From Diphasiastrum complanatum (Eukaryota; Streptophyta; Lycopodiopsida; Lycopodiales; Lycopodiaceae), in assembly GCA_029204225.1 (NCBI GenBank), contig CM055109.1, positions 17,665,590 through 17,729,589 on the forward strand: a stretch of DNA of 64,000 nucleotides. The letters are read 5' to 3'. Positions 1 through 11,719 of this stretch are shown one piece after another; position 1 is the stretch's first letter; every line of letters begins with the position of its first letter. The translations under genes and the position numbers were made by a program. Under the pieces are notes generated by a model. The model was not told the DNA's origin and did no database searches. It saw nothing but the letters and a program-made list of their open reading frames with translations.

Positions 1-2631
1 TTGATATCCAACTACCTGCACGATGATGAGTTTCAATATATGGAGTTGGTGCTTGTGGAATTGGACATGGAAGTAAAGGAAATCCACAAAGGCCTGGATT
101 TCCATCAAAGCTCATGTTAGTAAATGTACTTAGCTTTGTGGAATAAGGGATCTTTCCAGTAAGTTGGTTATTCGAAAGATTAAGGAATTGCAAAAAATTT
201 AGAGAGCCAAGGTCAAGAGGAATTGCACCAGCGAGATAATTATTTGACAGATCCAAAGACTCCAACTGCAAGAGATTACCCATGGTAGGAGGAATGGAGC
301 CTATGAAAGCATTTCTTGATAGATTCAGGTTGTGAAGTCTAATTAATTTACCCATCTCAAAGGGTATGCTGCCACTAAAATGATTTCCAGATAAATCAAG
401 AGACACCATCACCTTAGGCACATATGCAAAATTTAATTCTTTCCCCTTGGAGTCAATTGGAAGATATTCTTCAAGGACAATATTTGCATCTGTCAAGTTG
501 CTTGTTTTGAATGCTCTTATTTCCTTCACAACGTCTATGTTTCCAAAAAAATTGTTATTTGATAGGTCAAGAATCCGAAGTGATGAAATTTTGCTTAACC
601 AAGGAGGGAATGTTCCTTGAAGGTTGTTATAGCCAACCATAAAAATCCATAAAGTTTGTAGCATTACCAAGCAATCTGGGATGCTGCCTTCAAGATGATT
701 TCTCCTAATATCTAATGAAATTAGTTGACTGCAGTTCCCTAGAGAAGTTGGAATTCGACTTGTCAGGTTGTTGTCATAAAGTGTTAAAATGCTAAGGGAG
801 CACTCTCCAAATTGATCAGGGATTGGGCCTGTCAGAAAATTGTTTGCTAATCTAAGCCTTTTCAAACAAAAGTCACCAGTTAGATAGCCACCTAGAGAAG
901 TGTCCAATTTACAATTTGGTCCTGATGCTAATCGTACAACAGATTCAGGGATTGGTCCATGTAAATGATTTGACACAAAGTGTAACTTCGAAAGTCGGGA
1001 GAGATTTCCAAGAGATGATGGAATACTTCCATGAAGTTGATTGTAAGATAAATCAAGGAAAGCCAAAGAGAAGCCGAGATTTCCTAAGCTTTGAGGAATA
1101 GGTCCTTGAAGTGAATTGTTAGAGAGATCCAAATAACTAAGAGAAGAAAGATTTCCAAAAGATGGTGGAATAGTTCCATGAAGTGGATTGTTAGATATCT
1201 GAAGTCTAACCAAAGAGAGGGTAAGATTTCCCAAGCTGGGAGGAATAGTTCCTTGAAGGAAGGTGCTAGAGAGATAGAGATATCCAAGAAAGGGAAGATT
1301 TCCCAATGATGGGGGAATTATCCCTTGCAAATGATTGTCAGAAACATCAAGGTATTCAAGGGACTGAAAAAGTGAGAGCTGGAGATGCTTCCCTGAAACT
1401 TGTTTACAGAAAGGTCGAGCAAGCTTAGTTTTGGAGAGCTCCAAAGGCCAGCTGGAATTTCGCCAGAGAAATTGTTGCTCCACAAACTGAAAGAGATGAG
1501 GCTTGAACAATTCCCGTAAGCCTGAGGAAGGCTGCCTGAGAAACTGTTCTTATCCAGTGTAACGTCCTCTAGCTTCCCTGCTTTGCATATGGTAGAAGGG
1601 ATCTCTCCTTGCAGTAGATTGTAAGATACGTCCAAATACATCAAAGGAGACGTGGATCCAAGCATTTGAGGCATCTGTCCAGAAAACAAATTACCAGAAA
1701 GATCAAGGTGTGTCAATTGTGGCAATTGGGTGATAGCTCCATGCATTTCTCCATTTAGCTCGTTTCTACTCAAGGCCAAATACTGCAAGTTCTGGCCGAA
1801 ATGTTGCGGGAGCAGCCCTGTAAAGTTATTTCCTGACAGATCAAGAAACGTTAGATTCGGCAATTCTGCAACACTGGCAGGTATCTGTCCGGTCAGCAAA
1901 GTATTATATGACAGGTCTAAGTGCACTAATGTTGTTGTGAAAATCTGTGGCAGCTGTCCTTGCAAAGTGTTTCCAGAAAGATCTAAAAAGCTGAGTAGCG
2001 GGAGCGAGAAAATTCCCGCTGGAATTGGGCCAGAAAAATTGTTCCCACTCAGATCTAGGCTTTGCAGCTGGGCTAAATTCCCAAATCCAGACGGCAAGGC
2101 ACCCGAGAAGTTGTTTACCTGGAGATGAAAGTATCTCAACTGCCGCAGATTCTGAATGCCATCCGGAAGAAAACACCGTAGATGATTGACGCTTAGATTC
2201 AGAGAAAGGAGGCTCTGACACGCAAGGAGCTGTTGAGGAAAGACATCATCGTCCAAAGAATTATTGCTGAGATTGAGAGAGGTAAGATTGGGCAGTCGGC
2301 AGAAACCCGCAGGCAGAGGCCCGGATAATCCCATGTTGGAAAGGTCCAGTTGTGCGACGAGCCCTGTGGTCTTGTCACATGTAACGCCGGACCAGGTGCA
2401 GGGAGAAGCATCGGAAGCGCGCCAATCACTCAGAAACCCGTGACGATCCTCAACATGCTTTATGGCATGGATGAGCATGCTGACTTGAGGAGACGCCATA
2501 GCAGAAGAAGGCGAAGGCGAAGGTGCAGGTGAAGCTAGAGAAGGCGTATGCAGAAGAAGCTGCAGCGCTGATATGTACACGCGGGCAGCTGCCATCGACC
2601 AGCAGAATTGATTTGTGATGATCCTCGCCAT
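1..2631 (-). CDS. LRR receptor-like protein gene (copy A), one frameshift, 3' end outside window
   Basis: Probable plasma-membrane leucine-rich-repeat receptor-like protein or receptor kinase ectodomain. The start at 2631 is an ATG and is followed by a hydrophobic, Ala/Ser/Pro-rich N-terminus (residues about 13-44) that looks like a signal peptide, then an LRR N-terminal cap with Cys78 and Cys85 in a PCTWSGVTC motif. After that come many plant-type LRRs (LxxLxLxxNxLxGxIP). The first frame stops at 1318. A one-base deletion in an A-run near 1363-1370 shifts the frame; from there a second frame stays open, full of LRRs, to base 1. It ends in the last LRR and a GNPGLCGFPL-type capping motif with paired Cys, as in RLPs, PSKRs and BRI1-like receptors. 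Copy B (24.5-26.8 kb) keeps the frame at this exact point, so the deletion is derived here or is a sequencing error. Transmembrane and kinase parts, if any, lie beyond the left edge. Confidence 0.75.
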
Positions 2632-2788
2632 GAGAAGAGAAGAGTAGCGATTATTGTTGGGCAGTGCGTGTTTTTGTGCTTTTTGGTTTGTTGATCAGAT
2701 TCACATTCAAATGCATGCTGAGAGCATTGAGATCCATATTTGCTATCTTGTTCTCTGGCCAGCAAGCATGGGTGGCATCTGTAGCAGG

Positions 2789-2889
2789 TTCAGCTCAGGG
2801 AGGGATGAATACTGGTACAAGCTATAGCCCACCTTTTAATTCAGCTCATGGAAGGATGAATACTGGTACAAGCTATAGCCCACCATTTA
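2789..2889. repeat. 51-bp direct repeat, two copies
   Basis: Two near-identical 51-bp units starting TTCAGCTCA at 2789 and 2840, sharing GGATGAATACTGGTACAAGC and a following TATAGCCCACC. They lie 160-260 bp upstream of the LRR copy A start codon, so they fall in its promoter or 5' leader. No function can be assigned. Confidence 0.85.
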
Positions 2890-5626
2890 ATTTACGATAA
2901 TGATACGTGACGATACATGACGTAGCAGGATAGAGATAGACGGTCTAGATCTAAATATGTTTGCAGCCTCCATTATGAAACATAATCACACTTCTCTCAA
3001 CCAATGATGAAATGCCACATGTTCACTATCACTACTCAAGGACTACTATGTAAAAAAAGTCTTAAAGAGAGTTTTTTCTTAAATTGACTTTTTTAGAAAT
3101 GTATGTCTTTGACTACTTCCTCAAATAATTTCAAAGGTAGGGCCAAAAATGTACTCCCATCCTTGATGTTTCACCCCCTTCTTCTATGACCTTGGCCCCT
3201 TGTACCTTCACATAAACCTACGCACTCCACTCCACTCCCAAATCCCTACTTGACTATTGAGCAAAAGAGATTGTGACACCCCGTGTCCCACAACTGTCCA
3301 AAAAATGGGATACAGAGACAAGGAAAAATTTATTAATGATAATAAAAAAAAGCTTTTTTATCTCAAAATAAAGTCTTTATTTTCATAACTCGCAGCTTCC
3401 AACGTATCCCAAGAAGAGAGTTAGGATGACATCATGATGAAATCATCAAACCATAAATGAAGTCTTTCTTTTCTAGCCTAGCGGTTCTTGACCCAAAGTC
3501 TCCTCGTGGACAAAGAGTCATGGATGACGTCACAATAATATCATCAAATCATCCACGCACTCCAAACCTATTGTAAATTTAATTAAGTTTTGGAATTTTT
3601 TCCTTAACCTTAAGCTTTGAGACTAGTTTGTTCTAACTTCTTACAATTTTCAGCAAAATGAAGTATGCAAACAAGGTGATATGTATCACAAGAAGCCCCA
3701 CCTTGCAAGAGGTGTGTATTTTTTAGGAACTTTTAAAATGGAAAGGTAAAATTTTGCAAGTGTGTATCTTTTAAAAAGTTAAAAATGATGAAGAACAAAG
3801 GAAAAAAGGCTACTGACCAAGAAGAAGGTTTGGCCTTTTTTAAGGCTTTTATACATTTAAAATATTGGCTTGTAAAAACCCTTTTGAGGTTCAATATGGT
3901 GTGTTGTATAAGACTTTCATAAACTTAAAATTTGGATTTGTTAGATGTTCAATTCAACTTAGGATTTGACCTTTTAATTTAGGTGACTGAACGAGAGAAT
4001 TAAAGTGTTAACAAATCAACAACAAAATTATTCAAGACATCGACCATGGATCCATTTGTCAAAAATTAAAATACAAAAGAAAGCGAGATGCAAGTTTGGA
4101 CATTAGATTTATAGAACATGTTTTTATACTACATAACAAGATCAAAATAGCTAGAAAAAAAAACTCATATTGAGATTTGTTAAATTAGTGAATTGTTAGG
4201 GGAATCTGAACAAAGACCTCAAACTGAATTCTTAATAATTCGACCCATGAGCTCAAGGGTAAAGGCATTGTTTTCACTATGATATGTACAAGAAAGATGA
4301 AAGTCATTGAGAATGTCTTCTATGTCTTTGGTTAAGTAACAAATTACCTATCAATTGGTGATCATGTATAGTAAGTTTGTATGGTGTTCAATTCGGAATT
4401 TGTTTGTAACAGAGTAGCTTCATTTCCAATATGCTTTGATAGAAAATGTTTACAAATTTAAGTCATCGAGTGAATGTTTTGTAAAATGTTAGCTTTGATT
4501 CATAGGTTTAGAATGAAGAAGTGTATTGAAATTTACACAAAAGTAGATTTGATTTTCAAATGTATCGTCATGAACATGTTGCTTTGCTAGTAGTTTTCGC
4601 AAGTATAATAAATAAAGATTACATTGATAATAAATAATAATAAAAAGAAAATTGAAAATATATCTTAGCAACAAAATATACAAGAATATGCAATACCATA
4701 TATCTAAATAAAATATTGATTGAAAATCACATGGAATGCATTGGATGATTATGTACTATCTCATAGATATAGCATAGACATACAAAGATATATGAGATAT
4801 GGTTTGTTTTGTTTCGATTAACGAGACAATTTTGAAAGATATGGTTTTCTTTGTCTAACCAAGAAAGTTTATAAGATTGAAAATGTATGAAGCGTAGAAT
4901 ACTATATAGAAAGATATAATGAAATGTATCATTTTGTTCAACAAAACTATCCTATTAGATAGTTTTGAACATTACAAGAATATAGAAAGTTATCATTCTA
5001 TGTTGTGTTTCTAAACAATATATGCATTGCAAGATAAAAAGTAGATGCCTTTGTTATATATGATATTGGAAAAAAAATTAATACCAAAAGCATGCTTAAA
5101 TGCACTTTTTTTTCTACAATTTTGAACAACAAACTATGTACAATATACCTAAATATGAACACAGAATGTTATTCATACTTTTGTAATATGTATAACATTC
5201 GATGCAATAAATACATTTTTTTGATAGCACAATATTAGAATACCTCTCTAATATGTATATAATTCATTGCAAAAATCATGTTCTAATGTCAAGAGTCATG
5301 TCGTGAAGAGTTATGATGTCAAGTCTAGTCATGTAATGTCAATAATCATGTGATGAATAGGTTTCAAATATCATTGAGAATCTAAAAAATGAGATTGGTT
5401 GTCATCATAAGCTGCCAAAACATGTACACTATTATGATAAGTTGTAACTAAAACGACAATCATAATGATCAATAACATTATTTTATAAACAGTCTTAACA
5501 TTTGCCAAATCTCAAGGAAATTAGATTGCAAAATTATTAAACACATTGAGTAATTACAAATATGTATATAATAACGTTGTTGCAAAGGATTCGTCTTTGC
5601 AACCAAGTCCTATGCAATTTTAATAA
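2890..5626. other. AT-rich intergenic stretch, no gene seen
   Basis: About 2.7 kb with only short chance frames on either strand and no recognisable protein motif, terminal repeats or RNA gene. It separates the LRR gene from the copia element that begins at 5632. Confidence 0.6.
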
Positions 5627-5631
5627 TTAAG
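5627..5631. repeat. Target-site duplication TTAAG, left
   Basis: TTAAG directly precedes the 5' LTR and is repeated at 11405-11409 directly after the 3' LTR, which fixes both ends of the element. Confidence 0.85.
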
Positions 5632-6322
5632 TGTGAAAAATTGCCTACATTGGCAAATCTAGCCATGTAGAATATTGTACATTTTGTCAATATTGTTTGT
5701 TGGTTACTTGAATGGCCAAAGTGCCACTTGTATATTCACACCTAAAGTAGGTTACCACGAGTCAAGAGGAGTGGTTGTGTCCATTTGGTAGTTATTCCTA
5801 CTTTGTAGGATCTAGACCATGATTTATGATGAGATTTGTACCTACCATACACCTACCAAGCATGACTCTTGGACCTAGGCTAGGGTTTTCACATTAGGGC
5901 AAAAAAATTGAGTCTACTTCCTTATTACATGCTGGATTTTCACCTAACTTGGCAAAGGAAGTGTCTTTTACTATGTATTCTCATTCTCCATAGTGAGAAG
6001 ATAGAAACTTTTTGGAGCCTCAAGGAGAAACTCGAGTTTCCTCTCATTGTATGGTGATTGCTTTTGATTCCAATCAAACCCAGCTTTGGCACATTCTAAA
6101 CACTATCTACAGGCCGTACTACAGCCTTATTTCCACACGTGTGGAATTGGATTATAGATTTTGATCAATGCTTTAATTGTCTCTACTTATTTTCTATCAA
6201 GCTGCTAAAATAGATCTTGTTTTCTGATGACTATTATATGATAGATTGTTTAACAAGCACACAATCAACCTTGTGGATCATTCAAAGATCCATTTATGGT
6301 CCTTAGTATTGTACTTTTAACA
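5632..6322 (+). repeat. Element A 5' LTR
   Basis: Starts TGTGAAAAATTG and ends TTTTAACA (TG...CA). Matches 10729-11404 over its whole length. It contains the 12-bp palindrome CCACACGTGTGG at 6133-6144 and a 15-bp segment near 6090 absent from the 3' LTR. Confidence 0.95.
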
Positions 6323-6334
6323 TGGTATCAAAGC
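6323..6334 (+). other. Element A primer-binding site
   Basis: TGGTATCAAAGC directly follows the LTR. It matches the initiator-Met tRNA complement TGGTATCAGAGC used by plant copia elements except for one base. Confidence 0.85.
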
Positions 6335-6971
6335 CAAGTACAAGGCTATTGATTAGTGTTTGAAACTAATCCAGTTTTAGCAGGTTTTGGTGCAAAAAGC
6401 TAGTATTGGAAGGGCGAGCTGGTATCCAGGTTTTGGTGAGGGGATTTGATCCCAAACTTTTTCAGGATCAAAATCCGTACTTTTCACACGTGTGGGCATC
6501 TCTGAACCAGCATTTGAAACCCCATATTCATTGGATCACTGTAATTTCATCTGGTGTCAGTTTGATGTAATTTTTGGGGCAAATCCTAGGGTAAGCTACA
6601 AAATCACTTGCCATTAATTAGTTTTGACTTTGTTTCATGAGAGCTAATTAATCTAGGCTGATTTTTAAAGTGGAAACCAGGTCTTGAAAGTACATCAAAG
6701 TGAAAGAGAGAGATAGAGACAGTTATTGTCCAAAAATAGCCAAGATTGGCAAGATTTGCTTGAGAGTAGTTTTCATTTCATCTTATTTTCATTCCAGCTT
6801 TGTGAGGGAGTGATAGAACTGTGATTACAAGTCCATCTGTTGGATTAGAAGTCAACATTTGAGTGAAACACTGCAAGTTAGAAACCTTTGTGAGTTTCAG
6901 ATTCAAACAAATCTATATCTTGTGTGTAGAATCTTACTAGTAAGACGAGATCTGCTGGAGTATAACTTCTA
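6335..6971 (+). other. Element A untranslated leader
   Basis: Non-coding leader between primer-binding site and gag. Contains a further CACACGTGTG palindrome at 6485-6494. No open frame of note. Confidence 0.6.
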
Positions 6972-8258
6972 GAAACTAGTGGGAGGTTGAATTCTACCAA
7001 TTATGTTATTTGGAAAGTGAGGATGGAGTCACTCATGGTGCTCCAGGATCTCTATGAGTTTCTGATTGATGAGGAAGATGAACCTCTAGGTGCACATGAG
7101 TTAGCTAAATACAAAAGAAGATCTAGGCTTGCACTTCACTGTGTGAAGATGATTGTAAGATTTATTGAGAGAAGTATCGGCTTGTACCAGTGCTAAAGAG
7201 CCTTGGGAATCTCTAAGATCAATCTATGAGTCTAGTAACACTTCAAGGGTTCTCATGCTTAGGAACTAGATTCTACAAAGCATGAAGAGAAGTGATGAGA
7301 GTGCACAAGTTTATGTGCTCAGAATCAAGTCTCTCAATAGGGAGTTAGCTTTTATTGGAGAGAAGATTCAAGATAGTGAGCTTGTTCAGAGTGTCCTCAA
7401 TGGTCTAGGGAGTGACTTTACAAATTTGGTCCAAAGCTTTGCAATCCAAGACACTTTGTCCACTATAGAAAAGCTACACAGTGTATTAGTGGCTGAAGAG
7501 TGTAGGATGATGCATACCAATGCAAGAATGAATGCTATTTCTCTGCAGGATGGTGATGAGAAAGCTAATTTCTCATTCAAAGGCAAGAAGAAGACCAATG
7601 GCAAGAAGAAGCACTTCAAGGAGACCAAGGAGGAGGATGAGGCTTCAAGCTCAAAGGGCAAGATCAAAGACAAGTCCAAATACAAATGTTTTTTCTGTGG
7701 AAAGGAAGGACATTTTTCATCAGAATGTTTCAAGAAGAAGATGGCACAAGAGAGCAAACAAAGCAACATTGCACATCAGGAGGAGGAGGAGGATGAAGGG
7801 TCATCCTTGATGGTTTCCGACAAACCACCATCATCCAAGAGCAACACCAATAATTCTTGGTGGATTGATAGTGGGGCTAGTTCCCACATGACATATCAAA
7901 AGGACATTTTCTCCATTTTACTTTCTTACAATGATTTACATGGATCAATCTATACTGCAAGTAGTCAAGAATGTAAGATAAGTGGAATAGGAACCATTCC
8001 ATTGTATGTTGGATCATCCAAAAGGATGAATCTAGAGAATGTTCATTATGTTCTTAAGTTAACCAAGAATTTGCTTAGTGTTGGCCAGTTAATGGATAAT
8101 GGCCTTGATGTACAATTTAAGCATGAAGTTTGTTCCATCCTTAGAAATGATGAATGTATAGCCAAAGGCTTTAAGCAAGGTAGATTGTTTAAGCTTGATG
8201 CTAATGTTGCAGTGGAGAGTGTTAACTTGGCAAAGGTGGAGTTATCAAAGGTGGAACT
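6972..8258 (+). pseudogene. Element A gag and protease, frameshifted
   Basis: Gag starts around 6972 (no in-frame ATG survives) with the copia gag signature NSTNYVIWKVRMESL and breaks near 7180 by a frameshift; an in-frame TAG lies at about 7270. From 7282 one long frame carries the rest of gag, a CCHC zinc knuckle (CFFCGKEGHFSSEC, about 7687-7728) that would bind element RNA, and the aspartic protease with active site WWIDSGASSHM near 7860. This is followed by the usual NLLSVGQL region. The frame is lost at about 8260 at the entrance to the integrase, where a few residues of the conserved LWHARLGH motif are missing. Confidence 0.9.
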
Positions 8259-9244
8259 GTGGGCCACTCCAACTTCAAAGCCATGGAATCTATGGTTGCA
8301 AAGGAGCTTGCAGTTGGACTCAACAAGCATTTGTCAAAGTGTGGGAAGAGATGTGAAGCATGCAGCCTCTCAAAGGCTCACAAACTACCCTTCTCAAGAT
8401 CTACATCAAGATCAAGCTCTCCTCTTGAATTCATCCATTCGGATTTCATAGCTTTTCACATGAGTCTAATGGTGGTGCCAAGTACTATGTAATCTTCATT
8501 GATGACTATTCTAGATTTTGTTGGATGTACCTCTTGTCTAACAAATCTATGGTGTTTGATTCTTTTGTAAAGTTCAAGACTTTGGTAGAAAATCAACTTA
8601 GTACCAAGATTAAGATATTGAGGAGTGATAATGGAGGTGAATATATCTCTAATAAGTTGATTGACTTTTGTAGTTGTAATGGCATTAAGAGGGCTTTGTC
8701 ATGTCCATACACCCCTAAACAAAATGGAGTGAGTGAGAGATCTCTTTGTGAGTGTGCTAAGGCCTTAAGACTAGATGCTTCTCTACCCAAACCATTTTGG
8801 GGTGAAGCAATGACTTGTGCTAACTATTTGTGCAATAGATTGCCAAACCAAGCCATTGGAGGAATCACACCATTTGAAGCTCTATTTGGAGAGAAGTCCA
8901 ATCTCAAGGATCTCAAAGTTTTTGGATCCACTTGCTATGCACACCAATCCTTGGATAAGAGAAGGAAGGATGATGCAACATCCATCAAAGACATCTTTGT
9001 GGGATATGGTGAGAATAGCAAAGGTTATAGAGTCTTCAATTCCATCACTAGCAAGGTGATAGTGAGTAGGGATGTTATTTTTTATGAAGGACATGCTTGT
9101 GATTTGGATGATAATGCTACTAATCATCTTGATGCCAAGGATCATGCTAGGATGGAAGAGGAGCTTCCAAGTAAAGAAGGACTTGAGGATCCACCTCAAG
9201 ATGCAAGAACTCCAAGAAGATCTACAAGGGCAAGCATGCTATGA
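8259..9244 (+). pseudogene. Element A integrase, frameshifted
   Basis: Copia-type integrase that would insert the cDNA. The zinc-binding N-terminus (CEAC...KAHKLPF) is at 8259-8440. The catalytic D,D,E triad is readable: Asp in IHSD near 8440, Asp in RSDNGGEY near 8625, and Glu in NGVSER near 8735. A frameshift near 8465 separates the zinc-binding part from the core. The GKxT-like C-terminal portion is followed by an acidic linker rich in E and D before the reverse transcriptase. Confidence 0.9.
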
Positions 9245-9948
9245 AGATGCTTGTAAGTCTAAAAGTTGGATGGATGCTATGCAAGTAGAGTATGATGCTC
9301 TTATTGAGAATCATACTTGGGATCTTGTGGATCTTCCTCAAGGGAAGAAACCTCTTGATTGCAAGTGGGTATTTAGATTGAAGTATAATCAAGATGGATT
9401 AATAAGCAAGTATAAAACTAGGCTTGTAGCCAAAGGCTTTTTACAAACCAAAGGCATTGATTATGATGAGACTTTTGCTCCTGTGGCTAAGCTTGTTACT
9501 ACCAGGTTGAGTATTAGTCTTGCTACAACCTTCAATTGGGAGCTATTCCAACTTGATTTCACAAATGCATTCCTCAATGGTTATTTGGAGGAAGAGATCT
9601 ACATGAGGCAATCCGAGGGCTTCATCAAGGCAAAGCATGAAGAAGAGGTGTGTTTTTTTGAAGAAGAGCCTTTATGGGCTCAAGCAAGCACCTAGAGCAT
9701 GGTACTCTAGGCTAAACTCTTTTCTCATTTCCATCAATTTTGTAATGAGTGCCTATGATCCATCATTGTACATAAGATTTCATGATGGCATGATCGTTAT
9801 TCTTGTTTTGTATGTAGATGACATTATCTTGAGTGGTGATGATCTAGATGGAATTAGAGATGTAAAAATTGCTTTAGCAATTGAGTTTAAGATGGTAGAT
9901 CTCGGCCTATTAAGCTTCATTCTTGGAATAGAGGTCTTCATTTGTTAA
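9245..9948 (+). pseudogene. Element A reverse transcriptase, frameshifted
   Basis: Conserved copia RT blocks CKWVFRLKYNQDG, YKTRLVAKGF, DYDETFAPVAK, DFTNAFLNG and the catalytic YVDDIIL (near 9812) are all present. One extra base in a T-run at about 9653-9659 shifts the frame exactly where CFLKKSLYGLKQAPR should begin, so the motif continues in the next frame. The frame then stops at 9948 within the LGIEV block. Confidence 0.92.
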
Positions 9949-10728
9949 TCTAAATATGCTACATCCATCCTAGATAGATTTGGAACTAAGAATTGTAAAG
10001 GCATTGAGACACCAATGGAGTAACATGTAAAGGCATCTATTGGTTGTGATGAAGCATCTTTTGAGGACCTCACATCATATAGAAGGCTTATTGGCTCCTT
10101 GATCTATTTAACTATAACTAGACCTGATCTTAGTTATAGTGTTGGAAAGTTAAGCCAAATCATGCAAAGTCCTCTAGTTTCACATTGGAAGATGGCCAAA
10201 AGAGTTCATCTACTAACAATTTTGGCATTTTGTATAGAGGGACTAATCTTGGCTTAAGAACCTATAGTGACTCGGATTTTGCAAGTGACAAAGTGGATAT
10301 AAGATCAACAAGTGCTTTTGCCACTTTTCTCTGTGATGGAGTAGTATCATGGCTTTCCAAAAAGCAAGATACCATCTCCCTATCTTCCACAGAATCCGAA
10401 TACAAGGCCTTGACATCAACATGCAAGGAGGTCTTGTGGCTCAAAAGGCTATTGGTGGAGCTTCATGTCATGGAGGAGGAGATTCCTATCATCTATTGCA
10501 ACTAATCTTACATTCCATGCAAGGAGCAAACACATCGAAATTGCTCATCATTTTGTGAGGGAGAAATTGCAAGCCAAAGAGATCAAGCTCCAACATGTGC
10601 CATCATCAAGTTGCTTGGCTGATTTGTTTACTAAATCTTTATCTAAAGATTTATTTGTCAAGCTTAGATCTTCAATTGAAGTTATTGATAAAAGCATTTT
10701 GATTTCCAAGGCTAGATTTGAGGAGGAG
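9949..10728 (+). pseudogene. Element A RT connection and RNase H, frameshifted
   Basis: Downstream of the stop at 9948 the sequence still encodes the conserved YRRLIGSLIYLTITRPDLSY block (about 10079-10138), then RNase H with YSDSDFA, SLSSTESEYKAL and FHARSKHIEIAHHFVRE motifs spread over two frames with a shift near 10500. It ends in the typical DLFTKSLSKDLF tail. A short purine tract, AGGAGGAG at 10721-10728, abuts the 3' LTR and is the likely plus-strand primer. Confidence 0.9.
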
Positions 10729-11404
10729 TGTGAAAAATTGCCTACATTGGCAAATCTAACCACGTAGAATATTGTACATTTTGTCAATATTGTTTGTTGG
10801 TTACTTGAATGGCCAAAGTGCCACTTGTACATTCACACCTAAAGTAGGTTACCACGAGTCAAGAGGAGTGGTTGTGTCCATTTGGTAGTGATTCCTACTT
10901 TGTAGGATCTAGACCATGATTTATGATGAGATTTGTACCTACCATGCACCTACCAAGCATGACTCTTGGATCTAGGCTAGGGTTTTCACATTAGGGCAAG
11001 AAAGTTGAGTCTACTTCCTTATTACATGCTGAATTTTCACCTAACTTGGCAAATGAAGTGTCTTTTACTATGTATTCTCATTCTCCATAGTGAGAAGATA
11101 GAAACTTTTTGGAGACTCAAGGAGAAACTCGAGTTTCCTCTCATTGTATGGTGTTTGCTTTTGATTCCAATCAAACCCTAAACACTGTCTACAGGCCGTA
11201 CTACAGCCTTATATCCACACGTGTGGAGTTGGATAATAGTTTTTGATCAATGTCCTAATTGTCTCTACTTATTTTCTATCAAGCTGCTAAACTAGATCTT
11301 GTTTTCTGATGACTAGTATCTGATAGATTGTTTAACAAGCACACAATCAACCTTGTGGATCATTCAAAGATCCATTTATGGTCCTTAGTACTGTACTTTT
11401 AACA
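10729..11404 (+). repeat. Element A 3' LTR
   Basis: Copy of 5632-6322 starting TGTGAAAAATTG and ending TTTTAACA. Retains the CCACACGTGTGG palindrome at 11215-11226. Confidence 0.95.
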
Positions 11405-11409
11405 TTAAG
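11405..11409. repeat. Target-site duplication TTAAG, right
   Basis: Exact repeat of 5627-5631. Confidence 0.85.
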
Positions 11410-11719
11410 ATCTTTTTGTATTAAAAAAATTGTTGTCTTCAAAATTTTTTGCAATAACTAGGGAACCAATTTGGAGTGCATATTATGCAGTACAATTGAA
11501 TATACAATTTTGCATTTTAATTAGGTGTTAAACATGTACCATTTATCGAGTGTCTGAATGTGAAGTCACAATATTGGTTTCGAAAGTGCAATACTCTAAG
11601 ACTAGATTTCTTGTGAATTGTAGGTCTATTTGTGAATCATCGTTTGAGCAACTAGATCAGTTATCAGTTGTAGGATCTGCTAGATAGTGTTGCTTCCCTT
11701 TATGTACCACGACTCGGAA
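11410..11719. other. Short intergenic stretch
   Basis: No open frame. A short segment near 11655-11680 nearly matches copia gag sequence at 14401-14430 (CAGTTATCAGTTGTAG core), perhaps a fragment of that family. Confidence 0.4.

Larger units (their letters stand above)
5632..11404 (+). mobile_element. Ty1/copia LTR retrotransposon (element A), full length, decayed
   Basis: Complete element of 5773 bp: 5' LTR, primer-binding site, gag, protease, integrase, reverse transcriptase, RNase H, polypurine tract, 3' LTR, flanked by TTAAG duplications. The order protease-integrase-RT-RNase H is diagnostic for copia. The two LTRs (691 and 676 bp) differ at roughly two dozen positions by eye plus one 15-bp indel, so the insertion is not recent. 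At least five frameshifts and several stops disrupt the polyprotein, so this copy cannot be autonomous. It shares LTR termini and tract architecture with the element at the right edge of the window (62.1 kb onward), which has an intact RT. Confidence 0.95.

Noticed and set aside
1730-2128. Plus-strand frame of 132 codons over the LRR gene
   Set aside because: Antisense shadow of the repeated LRR codons; the same shadow appears over copy B at 25670-26017. No motif of its own.
11650-11682. Short match to copia gag at 14400
   Set aside because: Under 30 bases and isolated; may be coincidence, so only mentioned in a stretch note.
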